Source: Xenopus tropicalis (lineage: Eukaryota > Chordata > Amphibia > Anura > Pipidae). From it: 64,000 nt of DNA. The notes under the pieces are model-generated. The model saw only the letters and a program-made list of their open reading frames with translations. It did not search any database and had not been told where the DNA came from. Where the stretch lies: contig NC_030684.2 of the NCBI RefSeq assembly GCF_000004195.4, positions 65,035,892-65,099,891 of the forward strand, given 5' to 3'. Of the stretch, positions 12,950-25,574 are shown piece after piece (the first letter of the stretch is position 1; every line of letters starts with the position of its first letter). The translations under genes were made by a program, and so were the position numbers.

Positions 12950-13519
12950 TGTAAAAAAACAGTACCTTGTACTTGATCCCAACTAAGACATAATTACTCC
13001 TTATAGGAAGTAAACTATTTCTCAAATTATTTTTTAGTTCAGTAGACTTAGTGGGTGATTTATCACCAGTCGAGTTTGATTTTTTTTTCTCAATTCAAGT
13101 TTTTTAGAGCTTAAAAAACTTGAATTTGAGTAATGGTTCAAAAAGTCGAATGTCTGGTATTAATTAAGTGCAGAAAATCCAAAAACTCGAATGTAAAAAT
13201 TTACCATATAAAAGCTTGCAAGTTACTATAGAAGTCAATGGGAGTTGTACTAGGCACAGTCAAGCCATATGTTTAATTCAAGTTTACAAGTTTTATTCAA
13301 ATTTGTTTGAAACTCGAATATTTGATTTTGTTTTTGTATTTGATTTGTTATTTGTTTTTTTTATTCGCATGTTTACCACTTTAATAAATAAGCAAGCACT
13401 CAATATGCAAGTTTAATCGATTTAAAAAAGACACATTTGACAAACTTTGAACTCACATATTCAAAAATTGATAAAGCCCTGAAGTCCTGAGCTTTCTGGA
13501 TAACAGGTTCTATACCTGT
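12950..13519. mobile_element. Palindromic ACAGGTATGGGA-family repeat, copy B, interrupted
   Basis: Left host part 12950-13050 (including CCTTGTACTTGATCCCAACT and AGTAGACTTA) matches 16555-16659. The right host part 13483-13519 ends in TTCTGGATAACAGGTTCTATACCTGT, the inverted terminus of this frog repeat family. About 60 bp of expected host sequence next to the right junction is absent. The middle is occupied by the MITE at 13051-13479. Confidence 0.65.
13051..13479. mobile_element. Harbinger-like MITE (GTGGGTGATTTATCA...), nested
   Basis: The left end GTGGGTGATTTATCACC is roughly inverted at the right end (ATTGATAAAGCCC). Internal CTCGAATTT-like motifs face each other. It sits directly after AGTAGACTTA of the host repeat. 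The left flank is TTA and the right flank TGA, so a 3-bp duplication is only suggested. Confidence 0.55.
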
Positions 13520-15039
13520 ATATTTATATGATATCTTAGTTATGACTCCCACTATCATATAACCAACACCGTCACCTTCTGGGACCATAACTGCTTGGTG
13601 TCACTATCCATGTTATATTATGTAATGCTCATGGCGCCATTTATGTGCATGGGAACCTGCATTGTCACTCTTGTTGCTTCCCCTGCACTTCGGGATAGAG
13701 GCAAACTAGGACTGTATGTAGCAAACTGTACAACAGCAATATGCATTAAAACAAGACATAGAAACATTACATATATGTTCCTTTTAATAACTCAGAGCAC
13801 TGCACAGCACAATTATGCTCATTATTCATATCTTGAAGAAATATAACAATAAATATGTCAAAGCAAGAGATTTTAAATATGCCAATATGGCAAATTAAAT
13901 TCAGTTCGTACTCACTAAATTAATTTCTTGCAGATTCACAAACAGATATATATTTTTGGATACATTTTAAAGGAATATACATATAAGGATAAATGTCATA
14001 GTAAATAAAGAATATACAACATTTCATTTCACTTTGAACATGATTTTGAAGTTTGCATTTTATGTATGTAGTCAGTACTAGTGGACAGAACCAAATTTGA
14101 CTTAAATGCAGAATGTAAATCTTGTCCAGAAAGTAAAATGTGCATATACTGTAAAGGGAGAGAGAGAAAGAGAGAGAGGGGAAAGTTAGTATGGATGAGT
14201 TAATGGGCTAGAGATGAGCACAGCAATTAAATGAGTAGAAACTTAACAGATGAATCTATGTCTAAAGTTTTCCACATTGTCAGTTACACTAGCCCTACAG
14301 TCAAACCTAATTGATAAGGATAAAATTTTCAAAGTGACCCCCAACCTGAAGAACATGTCAAGATGGTTGGTAAGAGTGAAATTGTCCAAACTTCATAGTA
14401 AAATCTGCCCATTTATAGAACTATCTTCCTCTGCCTTATTGGCAGCAACTGAGCTCCATTATACATCCATACATACAGGATTTTCCATTAAAATGTTTCC
14501 ATTGTTTGTGCTTTTTTGGCTTCCAGCAGTTTGGCTAGTGGTAGGGAAAGTAAACCTTCCTAGATGGAAACAGCATTTAGTACATTTCTCTCTGTCTCTC
14601 TCTCTCTAAAGCTAAATATGGCATGGATATGGATATATAGAAAAACTAAACCTACTGTAAATATCAGTAGCTATTTATCTTTATACCTATGGCATTGCAA
14701 GATCAACCTCGTAACTCTGGGAAAAGTTGACTATGGATTTGAATGTCTTTTGTAACAGCTAACTAAAGTGAGATTCTGAAAGTTCTGTGTGGTTTACCAG
14801 TGGGAAATGTAATCTGTTACAGTATTCAGACATACAAATTGTTCTCTTTATGATTAAAAGGGACATTCAACTTTTTAAATGTTACATATGAATGTAATCT
14901 AAGCAAGCAACATTTCGCCACTCATTCAAAGAAGCCACTCCAGGTGTTTAAGACTTAAATCTACTAGATACTGTCTGTACCTATTTAGTTACACTATAGA
15001 GTACAAAAATAAATCTTAAATATAAAACAGACACCTAGG

Positions 15040-15186
15040 GAATGGGATAAATTCAAATTGGATACGATAATTTCTGAAGATCGCAAATATCACGAAAATG
15101 CTTATGAAAAAATCGTATTAGTCACGATAATATCATATTAGCGATCTGAAAATCACACCAGAACCTTTCCGAATTTTTCGCGGGTA
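15040..15186. repeat. Diverged CGATAAT-rich repeat
   Basis: Repeated CACGATAAT, ATCACGAAAATG and CGTATTAG motifs in both orientations give a foldback character. It abuts the repeat fragment starting at 15187. No clean termini are visible. Confidence 0.35.
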
Positions 15187-15267
15187 TGGTGTTCCAAACT
15201 ACAGAAACACCTCTTATCTAGAAAACCCCAGGTCCTGAGCATTCTGATTAATAGATCCCATACCTGT
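15187..15267. repeat. ACAGGTATGGGA-family repeat, copy C (right end only)
   Basis: The fragment ends in AGATCCCATACCTGT and contains CTTATCTAGAAAACCCCAGG, matching the right arms of copies at 13.5 and 17.2 kb. Confidence 0.6.
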
Positions 15268-16421
15268 AATTTGAGCTATTAACTATAAACTTTTTATTTT
15301 AGCACCTTATTTAAGAAGAAAAGCTACTTTATGGGCAGATTTATCAACATTCATATTTCATCAGTAATCATGAATTTAAATAATGTTTAAAAAACTAAAA
15401 TTTTGGATATCTATAAAGTAGAAAAACGTGCATCTAAAAGCATGCAAGGTCGTGTAGAAGTCAACCACCAAAAATTGTGGTTATTCAAAGAAAAAATACA
15501 AAAATTACACAAATATGAATTTTGATGAATGAGCCTCTATCAGGGATAATGTAATATATGTTGCTAATGGAAAAACAGATTGCAATGGGACAAAATTTAA
15601 CTTTGAGACAAAATTTGCATTTGCGTTACAGAAAAATACAGTTTGTGAACCCTTTGCATTTCTTCCAATTGTGAATTTTTTAGTTTGCATGAGTGCACAG
15701 TGTACAGTATGTAGTAAAACTTCTTAACACTTTTGTGTTTACATATACAACATCTTCAGGCAAGTATTAAACATTTGCAATGTAATAAATGTTTAATGAA
15801 CACTATTACATTGCTAGCAGCGCTAAACAAAGCAAACATTCGCAAATATGTGATTTTACAAACTGATTTTTATTACAGCCCCCCCCCCCCATGTATATAA
15901 AAAAGGGATGTACCACATTTTTTGGACTAGAAATACATTGTTTTCAAATCCCACCCTTGCTAACGTTTAGGCTGGGCCCCTGCTCTGGAACTACTGAAAA
16001 AGAGTTTAGTGAATCAAGAGATATCTCGAGAAAAGTTATAAGTGAGGCGGGTTTGCTCATTTATCTCATGACTGACCTTTAGTGGACCAATCATTTTTTA
16101 GTATAGAACTGTAGAATTGCACTGAGATTGAGATACAACCTAATTAAAACACTAATTAATATACTTATTAAATATCAAATGTAATATTGCCAGAAAATAC
16201 TACAGTGGAAGATTTCAGTGTCAATTACAGGCAGCATTCTGAGGTCAAAATAATTTAATTATTTTATTTTAAAAAAGTATTGTTGTTTAAAGGCTTTAAA
16301 AAGACAATGACTCATTTTTAGCTGATAGTGGAATTGCACTTGAAAGCTGTTCAGCAGGTCAGCCCAAAATGATGACAATATATATTTTAATTAGAAAACT
16401 GAAATATTATATTAAGAATAT

Positions 16422-17275
16422 ACAGGTATGAGACCTGTTATCTGTAAACCCATTATCCAGAAAGTTCCAAATCAAGGGAGGGTCATCTTTCATACACTCC
16501 ATTTTAATCAAATAATTCAAAGTTTGAAAAGTCGTTTTCTCTGTAATTATAAAATAGTACCTTGTACTTGATCCCAACTAAGATATAATTAACCCTTATT
16601 GGAGGCAAAATAATCCTATTGGGTTCATTTAATATTTAAATTCTTTTTTAGTAGACTTAGGGGCATCCGAATGCGCTTTTTTCGTAATGATCGGTACTTT
16701 GCGACTTTTCCGCGAATTGTTGTGACTTTTTCGAGCTCTCAATACGAAAGTTGCGATAATTTGCGAAAGTCGTAATGGCTATGATAAAGTCGCGACAATT
16801 CACGAAAGTTATAATGGCAATGAAAAAGTCGCGACAATTCTCCAAAGGCATAATTGCAATGAAAACGTTGCGACAGTTCTCCAAAGGCATAATGGAAATG
16901 AAAAAGTCGCGACAATTCTCCAAAGGCATAATGGCAATGAAAAAGTCGCGACAATTCTCCAAAGGCATAACGGCAATGAAAAAGTCGCGACAATTCCCGA
17001 AATTTGTTATGGCTATGGAAAAGTTGCGACAATTCGCGCAAGTCGTACCGGTTACGAAAAAGTCGCAACAATTTACGGGAAAGTCGTAACGGCGATGAAA
17101 AAAATCGCAAAAAATACGAAAAAGTCACAAAATGTTCGTTTTACAATCCAAATTTTTCTCATTCGGATTCGGATTCGTGGATTAGTAAATCAGCCCCTTA
17201 AAGTATTGAGTTCCAAATTATGAAAAGACCCCTTATCTGAAAAAGCCCAGGTCCCATTCATTCTGGATTACAGAT
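16422..17275. mobile_element. ACAGGTATGGGA-family palindromic repeat, copy A, interrupted
   Basis: It starts ACAGGTATGAGACCTGTTAT at 16422 and continues to AGTAGACTTA at 16650-16659. After an inserted Harbinger-type element it resumes at 17198 and runs to GGATTACAG near 17275. It is a nested pair, with this family as host. Confidence 0.75.
16660..17197. mobile_element. Harbinger-type MITE with expanded internal 39-bp minisatellite
   Basis: The right end (ATTCGTGGATTAGTAAATCAGCCCC) matches the Harbinger-type TIR at 24180 and 47737, inverted; the left end starts GGGGCATCCGAATGCG. The flanks give a TTA/TTA duplication (16657-16659 and 17198-17200), the usual 3-bp PIF/Harbinger footprint. The interior has 39-bp periodicity from about 16763 to 17110 (about nine units, four near-identical with CCAAAGGCATAATGGCAATG). 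Because 39 is divisible by 3, several frames stay open. These are not genes. Confidence 0.85.
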
Positions 17276-18382
17276 TTTTATCTCTTACTGAAATTTTAAA
17301 TATTCAGTGAAATACTGCAAAACCTACAATTCTGGGATGTCTCTGAGCTGTGATGTTTCCTCATTTCTTCATTAATTCTCTAGAAAAATGTTTGCTAAAA
17401 TAATTAATTGTGTTGCATCACTAATAATGATATAAATTTTTAAGAAATGTAATTGAGAGCCTTTCCGCTTTTGGGAAGGATTTACTATATATTCATTTTA
17501 TCAAAATAACAGCATCAACAAACCCAAAAGAGGTGGCTTTTAGAATTTGGGGGAAGAGTCATAGATTTGCTGCAAGGAGAAAAACTGTAGTGTCTCACTT
17601 CACTTATTGGTTCATTACTTAACTGCTCCCAGGTCGAAAAATCAGCCATTTGAATCTTTTCAGTTCTTGGGAAATAGTTTATATAATTGAGAGGGCATCT
17701 GTAATGAATGCATACTTGTTGTTTTTCCAATTAGACATATTAATCTAGGTATATCATACCAGCTCCAAAGCCCAGCATCCTCTGCCAGCTATTGGATGGG
17801 ACAAATAAGGGCCTATTTATAAAGCTCTGTAAACTAAAAAAAAGGAGCAAAAAGTTGGTATAAAATAAATTACATATCTGAAATGCTGTGCATTTTACCT
17901 TACACATGATTTTACACCATCTCTTAAAATCATTCATTATAAAGAATGAGTGGATGTATTGTGTGGTTTATTGATGTGTGGGTGTGGTGGGTCTATACAT
18001 CATTTTACAGATCTTTATATATAGGTGCCATAGCATACAATAAAAGCAGAGCAGCAAATTTGGCATTTTTTCCTAATTGTTTTGCAATATATTCACTAAA
18101 CAGGGATTGTAGTGGGCACATTTAATCGCATGAACCTGTTATGACTAAACAACAGAAAGAACCCAATTGTTCTATGTTTTAAGACAATTTACTGGAGCAG
18201 AGATGTGTATTTTGTACTCTCTGTTATTCAAGGATGTGTATTTCATATAAAAAAGCATATTTTTGCATTAATGGGCATCAATACATAACTGCAGTTAAAT
18301 ATTGTGACTGATATCTTCAAACAATTGTTATAAGAAAGATGATGTTAGGTGAATCATAAAGATCCATATACTGTATATATAT

Positions 18383-18552
18383 ATATCAGTGCACGCACCA
18401 AAAAATTTCCAACTTCCTTGTTTACGTGACAAAAAGTCACGTGATTTTTAGGATTCGGATTTGGTTCGGCCAGGAGCCGAATCCAAATCCTGCAGAAAAA
18501 GGCTGAATCTTGGCTAAATCCTGAACCGAATTCTGGATTCAGTGCATCCCTA
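18383..18552. mobile_element. hAT-type MITE, short copy (GTGCATCCCTA family)
   Basis: The right end GGATTCAGTGCATCCCTA and internal CACGTGATTTTTAGGATTCGG match the intact element at 43088-43407. The left end is degenerate. A (TA)n tract flanks it on both sides. Confidence 0.6.
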
Positions 18553-19679
18553 ATAAATATATATATATGATCTGTTGACTCTTTATTGACTGTTTATCAG
18601 TAATGGGCAATTCATTTAAAGAACGGTTAACTTGGTTTTTGATATTAAAATATACTAATTCATATTTTCTTGTTGTGTTTGTCCACCATAATTAGTTAAC
18701 ACCAATATATGTCATTCTTGGTTATTATATTGTTTCGCAATTTGCACACTTAATTTAGATTTACATTTATAATGGAATTAAAAAAAAAAGTGGATATCTT
18801 CACAAAATAGAAATTTCATTTTGTAATGATTGGCCACATTAGAGCATGTTACTATGATTGTTGCACTATTTTTTATTAGACTTGTTTATTTTCTTTTGTA
18901 AAGTGTTTATATTTTGCAGCCTTTGTATCAAACGATTGTGTTTTTCAGGCACAAATGAAAATCACACTGAAAATCACACTGATGGTTTTTTTGTAGCATG
19001 GGAAGAGATTGCAATGTTCCATTGGAAAATACCATAATGCCATCGTAAAAGAGTAAAGGTTTGGTTGCAAAGCAATAGCATGCATTAAGGTATAAAAATA
19101 ACAGCCTTTGCTCCAAATATGTCTTTGAAAATGCCTTAAAACATAGATCATATGTATATCACCTTCTTAATTGACAATTAATAAGCTAACTGTAACAGCT
19201 AAGAACTTCTCCACTGTCAATATCTAAATATTTTATTATATCATGAACTCTGCACCTTCAATTCATGTATGTGTGCAAAAGAATATAATATATAAAACTG
19301 TAATCTTAAATATTATGTGAGCAAGAAAAAAATAAGAATCTAAACAATTATATGCTAATGAACCCAAACTTTGGACTCTTACTCTTTATTGAAGTTACTT
19401 TGATATATTTTTGTATGTATATAAATAATAAAATGGTATAGAAATCACTATTAAAGATTATTAATGCAGACATTTGTGCCATATTTCAAATTCTGGCTTT
19501 TTAGTGCATTTATTTGAAACTTCATCCTCTTCAACGATGGGCAGTTTCTGGGGTAAAACAGCGTTATTGAATCATTTTTCACAAATGTATAAGCAATTTA
19601 ATTCACTCACTTAACTTACAGCATCTAGTTTTACTACATTTGCAAATGAATTTGAAAATTCCCTTCTGCATACAGTAAC

Positions 19680-20062
19680 TTAAATGGGTTGTTCACCTTT
19701 CAGTTAACTTTTAGTATTTAGAAAGGCAGATTTTATCAACTTTTCAATTTGCCTTCATTCTTTTTTCTTATAGGTTTTAAACTTTTACTTTTTTTCTGAC
19801 TCTTTTCAGCTTTCAAAAGGGGGTCACTGACCACAACAGCCAAAAAGCCATTGCTCTTTGAGGCTACAATTTTACTCCTGTTTCTCATTTAAACCACTGT
19901 GTGGTTGCTAGAGTGATTTGAGCCCTAGCAACCAGAAACCTTCTGAAATTCCAAACTGCAGATCTTCAGATAAAGCTAAATAATTTAAAAACAACTCAGA
20001 GAATAAAAAGTGAAGCTCTCCATCATACTAGAAAATAATTTTAAGGTGAACAACCCTGTTAT
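19680..20062. mobile_element. MITE with GGGTTGTTCACCTT inverted termini
   Basis: The left end TTAAATGGGTTGTTCACC pairs with the right end AAGGTGAACAACCC. The 5' TTAA and size fit a T2/piggyBac-like MITE, but the right TTAA has decayed. No coding capacity. Confidence 0.7.
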
Positions 20063-22162
20063 ACAACTAAACTTTCTAAAGAGGTCTAGTAAACTACGTA
20101 GTAAACTACTTAGAGACAATACTATAAAAGCTATTTAGATAAAATAAAGGTGCACCCTTCTTACTGGTTTTAGAAGTAATAGATCTTGACACTTGAAGAT
20201 GGGAATTAAGTCATAACAAATCAATGTACTTTTCACTGCAAAAAAAACACATTATTAAGATACTATTATAAGTGGGGTTATAGAAGAACTGCTTGAATTT
20301 TTCATGATCTTGTAGACTAAGCCTAACAGGCACTGATCTTGACTTGAAAAGAGGGTTGAGCTTTATTATATCGAAAAATGCCAAGGGGGGGTCATGCAAT
20401 TAATGGTCTAGTAACCCAACTGTATGTGAACAATTCTCTGTTACCCAGTTTCAGTTTGCGTTATTTGATGCACCATTTATTTAGTAGTGGCTATTATAAT
20501 ATTAGGAATCTTCTTCTAATATTGCCATTTTAAAGTAGTAGTAGTAGAGAACAGCTCCTTTAATAGAGCATGGTCAAAGGAGAACAAGCTTAACATTGAA
20601 GTGGGTCAGAAATGCTGTAAATTATGTTTTGGGTTTCTGTACCAGCCCAAGGGAAATACAGCATTTTAGCAGGGAAGATCTGTGCCTCTGAATATGTAAT
20701 ATATGCAACAGCTTCACATCTTCTGCTGGTTCATATCACATACTCTGTACTGATGACAGTTTCCTGAGCTTAGGAACCAGCTTACATTATGCTGTATATT
20801 AAGAATATAAAAGTCACAATACATCAATAGATTAGTAATTAATTGAGATTCACATTACATGTCAGCTCAGAAACCAGTGTTGTATCGGGATTTAACCTCA
20901 TTTTTTGCTTGCAGCAACCCCTAAGTTTTACTTCTCAACAGCTGCCCAGAGCACACTGAGCATGTGTGTGTCACTGACACTGACACTTCTAACAAAAGCC
21001 TAGATGGGAAGCTAACAACTTTGTAGGCCTTGATCATAACTACTACAGACATTCGGAATGTGTAGGCTGGTGCAGTCAGTTTTATAGTGTAAGACTTTCA
21101 ATACATTTTATCATGTCTAATATTCAAGAGACTGTCAGCACCTTTAGCAATATGGAATATTTTAATCCACAGTTCTGGCAAGTCCTATGGTATGGTATCA
21201 TTCAGATACATGGCGACATGGTATTTCTAGCAGTGTTATCAAATTTAAGAACATTTTATTGAAAATGACAAATGTCAGAATAGCATAAACTTTAAACCTT
21301 AACATGCCATGGTAAGGGTGTGCAAATATCTAGCATTGCATAGCAAAAACATTTGCTCAGAGTATCAGCCAGGAGCTATGCCTGGACACCGTGACCTTAT
21401 CAGGTAACAGTTCTAAGATCTGGCATATACTGGTATGCTTAGCACATACAAAGATACATGAATATTAAGCACATTTATAGAACTGATAGTGAAACAACCT
21501 GTATTAATATTGCAGGTTTTAGAGATAGGCTTAAGGTAAATTAACAATGTTTTCAGCTAGACACATTAGAGTAAAAGATACACAATTTGTTAAGATACAT
21601 ATTGAGCTTATAGGTCAACATATTTCAAGAGAATATACTATGCACCATACATGCATTACATACGTGTAGTACCAATACTCGCATATACCGATGTCACTAT
21701 ATAATGAAACTAAGAGGAAATATAAAGATGCTATTGTTTTACTCGTTTAATAAAAATGAAAAAGCAGACTATTCATGTCAGTAGACAAGGAAAGCTATTA
21801 ATCCATTTAATCCCCAAGTTATTTTGTTGAAACATCCACTATGGTCACTGCATATTAGTTTAAATTAGTACTAATCCACTGTTCTGTTACAAGGGCAATA
21901 TATACACATGTCCAATTAATAGGGCTTATGTTTGACCTGCATTCTGCATTCTGCTTTTCTTTTGAATAAAAATATCTATAATTGTTGTTATCTGTGTCAG
22001 TAAACATTATATAATGGTGAAAATGGAGAACACAGTTTATACTTATTTCTGCAGCCATGTTGCTTCAAAGCAATTTTAGAAGCAGGAGCATGGGTGCAAC
22101 TCATCACCTAAGTAAGTACAACCTTTTTCTTTAAAAATTGTATAAAAAACATTTTTTTTTAA
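20063..22162. other. Intergenic DNA, no gene recognised
   Basis: AT-rich sequence without a recognisable gene, RNA or intact element. Confidence 0.45.
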
Positions 22163-22600
22163 TTAAAGGAGAAGGAAAGGCTAATAAAGAGTTCATCTCA
22201 AGCTGCAGGCATACCTTAAGTTCTCTCAATAGTGCCCTTAAGTCTCCCCACATTTCTCCTATTCAGATGATCAGAAGCCTTGCAGGAAAAAAAACCACTG
22301 AGCTTTGTAAAGAAAGTTCCCATAATGCCTCGCACTGAGACCCAGACCAGTGTACATGCTCAGTTAGTTAGACTGTGAGGAAGCTTCCTGTTGATTGGCT
22401 TAGATCCACATTCTTAAGGGTGTGGTGAGTGAGTTCTCAGCATTCTTGAGGGAGGGGGGGCAGGAGAGAGCTGCGTGTCTCTGGCACAGGAAAACAAAGA
22501 CTGAGGACTCAGTGCAGCGTTTCTGTGAGTGCTTATGGCTGTATTTACATAGAACTTTCTGATAAAGCTTACTTAGTTTTTACCTTTCCTTCTCCTTTAA
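22163..22600. mobile_element. T2-type MITE, TTAA-flanked, perfect 18-bp TIR
   Basis: The left end TTAAAGGAGAAGGAAAGG is the exact reverse complement of the right end CCTTTCCTTCTCCTTTAA. TTAA at both limits is the target duplication typical of piggyBac-like and Xenopus T2 MITEs. At 438 bp it is non-autonomous, with no transposase. Perfect termini suggest a relatively recent copy. Confidence 0.88.
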
Positions 22601-22909
22601 AAAAATATAGGTTTATTAACTGTCAATAATGGGAAAACATACAGTAAATCCATATTACTTAAAAATATTTTTTTTTTTGTATCTGTGTTATGCCAATAAC
22701 TCATATATCTTAAATATTTATTTACTATGTTTACTTTGAAGAATAATATTTAACAAAGCCCTTTTATTTACCAATACAGCCACTGATAATAAATGCAAAT
22801 ATTTTACTGGTGACAAATATTACAGTAACTTAAATAAAATTCATTTTAAAAAGTCTCCTTTATTTTCCTTTAAAAAGAATTATCTTACATTACATGCTTT
22901 GGTGGATTC

Positions 22910-23095
22910 TCAGCTCAATATACTTTTTCCTGAGTTCGTGAATTTGAGTTTGTTTTTCTAAATCGAATACATTTGCTCAAATGCTCGCTTATTTATGTGG
23001 TAAACTCATGTGATTAAATAAACTATACCTTGAATAAAACTTGGAAAACTCGAATATCTCGAATTGAAAATATGGCTTGACTTTACCTGCATAAT
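22910..23095. repeat. CTCGAATTT-rich MITE fragment
   Basis: Runs of AACTCGAATAT and AATTTGAGTTTG resemble the interior of the MITE at 13051-13479. The ends are not resolved. Confidence 0.35.
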
Positions 23096-23544
23096 TTCCT
23101 GTAGTTTTTTATACTGTTCTAATACAGCAGCCCTTCTTCAATATAGCATTTTCCATTATTCTCATAGATGTTTTTCTTACTAGAGGTACATTGTATAACT
23201 ATGATATTTCTAGTACACAGTATTACCTCAGCCCCCTTCTCTTATTATTATTATTATTTTTTATGTCTGATAGTACAGGTGGCACAGGGGTTGAAGGAAG
23301 GTTCTACTAGCTGGTGGCCCTACATGGGGAGGGAGTTAGTGTAAAATAAGTCCATGCTTTTACTATTTTTTGTGCAATATTAAAGTGTACATGCTGTGCA
23401 CCTCTATAGTATGGCTATGAGTGTCTGTAATTAATATTGCAGGGGCACTACAGAAAAGAGATTTATTCCATGTAACCAGTGAATTACAAGTGTGATACTT
23501 ACACAGGTGACATACTAGAAAGAGAGCTGTCACATGGACATACT

Positions 23545-24058
23545 TTAAAAGGATTCTGTCATGATTTTTATGGTGTACTTTTTATTTCTATTGTGCCTGA
23601 GTCTGAGCTTTCAGAAGGAGCCATCACTACACATTAGAACTGCTTTCAGGTAACCTATTGTTTTTCCTACTCCCATGTAACTGGAGGAGTCCCAAGCCGG
23701 ACTTGCATTTCTTACTATTAAGTGCTATTCTGATATCTACTGGGAGCTGCTATCTTGCTACCTTCCCATTGTTCTGCTGATCGGCTGCTGTGGGTGGGTG
23801 GGTGGGTGGGTGGGTGGGGGGGTGATATCGCTCCAACTTGCAGCTCAGCAGTAAAGTGTGACTGAAGTTTATCAGAGCACATGCCACATGGCTGTGGCAC
23901 CCTGGGAAATAAAGAATATGGCTAGCCCCATGTGAAATTTCAAAATTAAATATAAAAAAAAATCTGTGTTTTTGAAAAACGGATTTCAATGCCGGATTCT
24001 GCTGGAGAAGCTCTATTAACTGATGTTAACATGTTTCCCCATGACAATATTCCTTTAA
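23545..24058. mobile_element. T2-type MITE (GGATTCTGTCATGAT family)
   Basis: TTAAAAGGATTCTGTCATGA at the left and ATGACAATATTCCTTTAA at the right are inverted and end in TTAA. The interior matches 46527-46934 in the opposite orientation (CTGATCGGCTGCTG, GTCCCAAGCCGGACTTG). It contains a G-rich tract at 23792-23822. Confidence 0.8.
23792..23822 (+). repeat. (GGGT)n tract, G-quadruplex candidate
   Basis: Seven G-runs of at least three, separated by single T residues, meet the usual quadruplex pattern. The related copy near 46.6 kb lacks the expansion. Confidence 0.85.
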
Positions 24059-24179
24059 GTAGCTGTCAGCTCTTGCCCTTTATTTGTACATTCCTTGAAG
24101 TGTTACAAAAAATTTTTTACAATATTTTTTGTGCTGTTTGCTACTGTGGCTCACTCTTGGCCAATCCACTGGACAATAA

Positions 24180-24529
24180 GGGGCACATTTACTAATCCAC
24201 GAACGTCCGAAAAGTGTCCAAATGCGTTTTTTTCGTAATGATTGGTATTTCGTAGCCGTCGCGCCGAGTATGAAAGTTTCGGATTCATTCAAGCTTCAGT
24301 ATCGTGACTTTCCTTGGGCCAGGTTGGAGCTGCAGAGTGCCATTGAGTCCTATGGGAGGCTTCCAAAATCATGCAAAGTCTGAAAGTTTTGTCCGCCGTT
24401 TACGAGCGCTCAATACGAAAAATTAGTGCAAGTCGTAACGGCTACGAAAAAGTCGTAGCGGCGACGAAAAAATGTTCGTTTCCAATACGAATTTTTCCAT
24501 TAGGATTCTTGGATTAGTAAATGTGCCCC
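24180..24529. mobile_element. Harbinger-type MITE without minisatellite expansion
   Basis: Termini GGGGCACATTTACTAATCC and GGATTAGTAAATGTGCCCC are perfect inverted repeats. The flanking TAA (24177-24179 and 24530-24532) is the 3-bp duplication. The interior shares AAGTCGTAACGGC-like motifs with the two minisatellite-bearing relatives but lacks the 39-bp array. Confidence 0.9.
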
Positions 24530-24722
24530 TAAGGGTGCAGTTTTAGTACCAGGGAAGTATTCAACAAATTTTGAAGAAGATGTTTTTGTGCTTAAGACTT
24601 TGCAGAATATTTAGTTTGGAGCATTTTCTTTTAGTATTTTAAAAATAAAAATTAAATCTGTCATCCTTACATTCATTCTTTAATAGGTTTCTCTTCTAGG
24701 TGCACAAATTGTGATTTAGCAG

Positions 24723-25111
24723 TAGTGATGAGCGAATCTGTCCTATTTCGCTTCACTGCAAAATCTGCAAAACTGCTGGAAAATTCACGAAACGGAGAAA
24801 AATTTGGACAACGCATTGAAGTCTACAGGCGACAAATATTACGCACGTCTGACAAATTTTACGCGGGCAACATTTTTTACACATAACTTTTTTTTTTTAC
24901 TCCAAATGCATGAAAGTCAATGGGTATTTTTTTTTGTGTCTTGGTGGCATTTTTGTCTTGGTCACTTTTTTGTCTCAGTGGCATTTTTTTCTTGGCGACT
25001 TTTTTGTAGTGGCGCATTTTTGCCTCAGTTTCTCAAACAAATTTTAATTAATGGCAAAATGCCGAATTTTGCTGTGAATTCATGCCTGGAGCAAAAACTT
25101 GCTCATCACTA
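24723..25111. mobile_element. hAT-type MITE (TAGTGATGAGC family)
   Basis: Inverted TAGTGATGAGCGAAT / TTGCTCATCACTA termini are flanked by near-identical 8-bp direct repeats (TTTAGCAG at 24715-24722, CTTAGCAG at 25112-25119), the hAT signature. It is 389 bp and non-coding. Confidence 0.82.
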
Positions 25112-25574
25112 CTTAGCAGTAGTAAGTATGTCTGTACAGACACACTGAATTCATACAATATGTCCTATCTCCTCAGCTTTCTACACAAGGAATAAGTGAG
25201 CTAGAGGACTGCAAGTTTGAATAAAAGTGCACCAAAGCGTCTCCCATGATCACCTCAGAGAACATAGGATGGTAGGAAACCAGCATGTAAGTTTCACACT
25301 GGGAGCATAGTAGGTAGAACTAAAGAGATATTTATAGTCTCATTTTCAAATATTAACATTTAGCATTATTGCACCAAAAATAACAACATACATATACTGT
25401 AACAGCATTACTACAACATTGCATGGTAAAGACTTTATGAAACACATTAGGGAGGGGCCTCCATCCTCTCCAGATCACTGGCTGCATTGGTAATACTCTA
25501 AAACCAGCCATAAACTTTCCTGACTGCTTTTCTCCTGCAATACATACTTGGGCGCAAAAGTTACAGTGTGGCAA

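Noticed and set aside
23718..23900. Proline/histidine repeat frame (PPTHPPTHPP)
   Set aside because: It is translated from the antisense of the (GGGT)n tract in a MITE.
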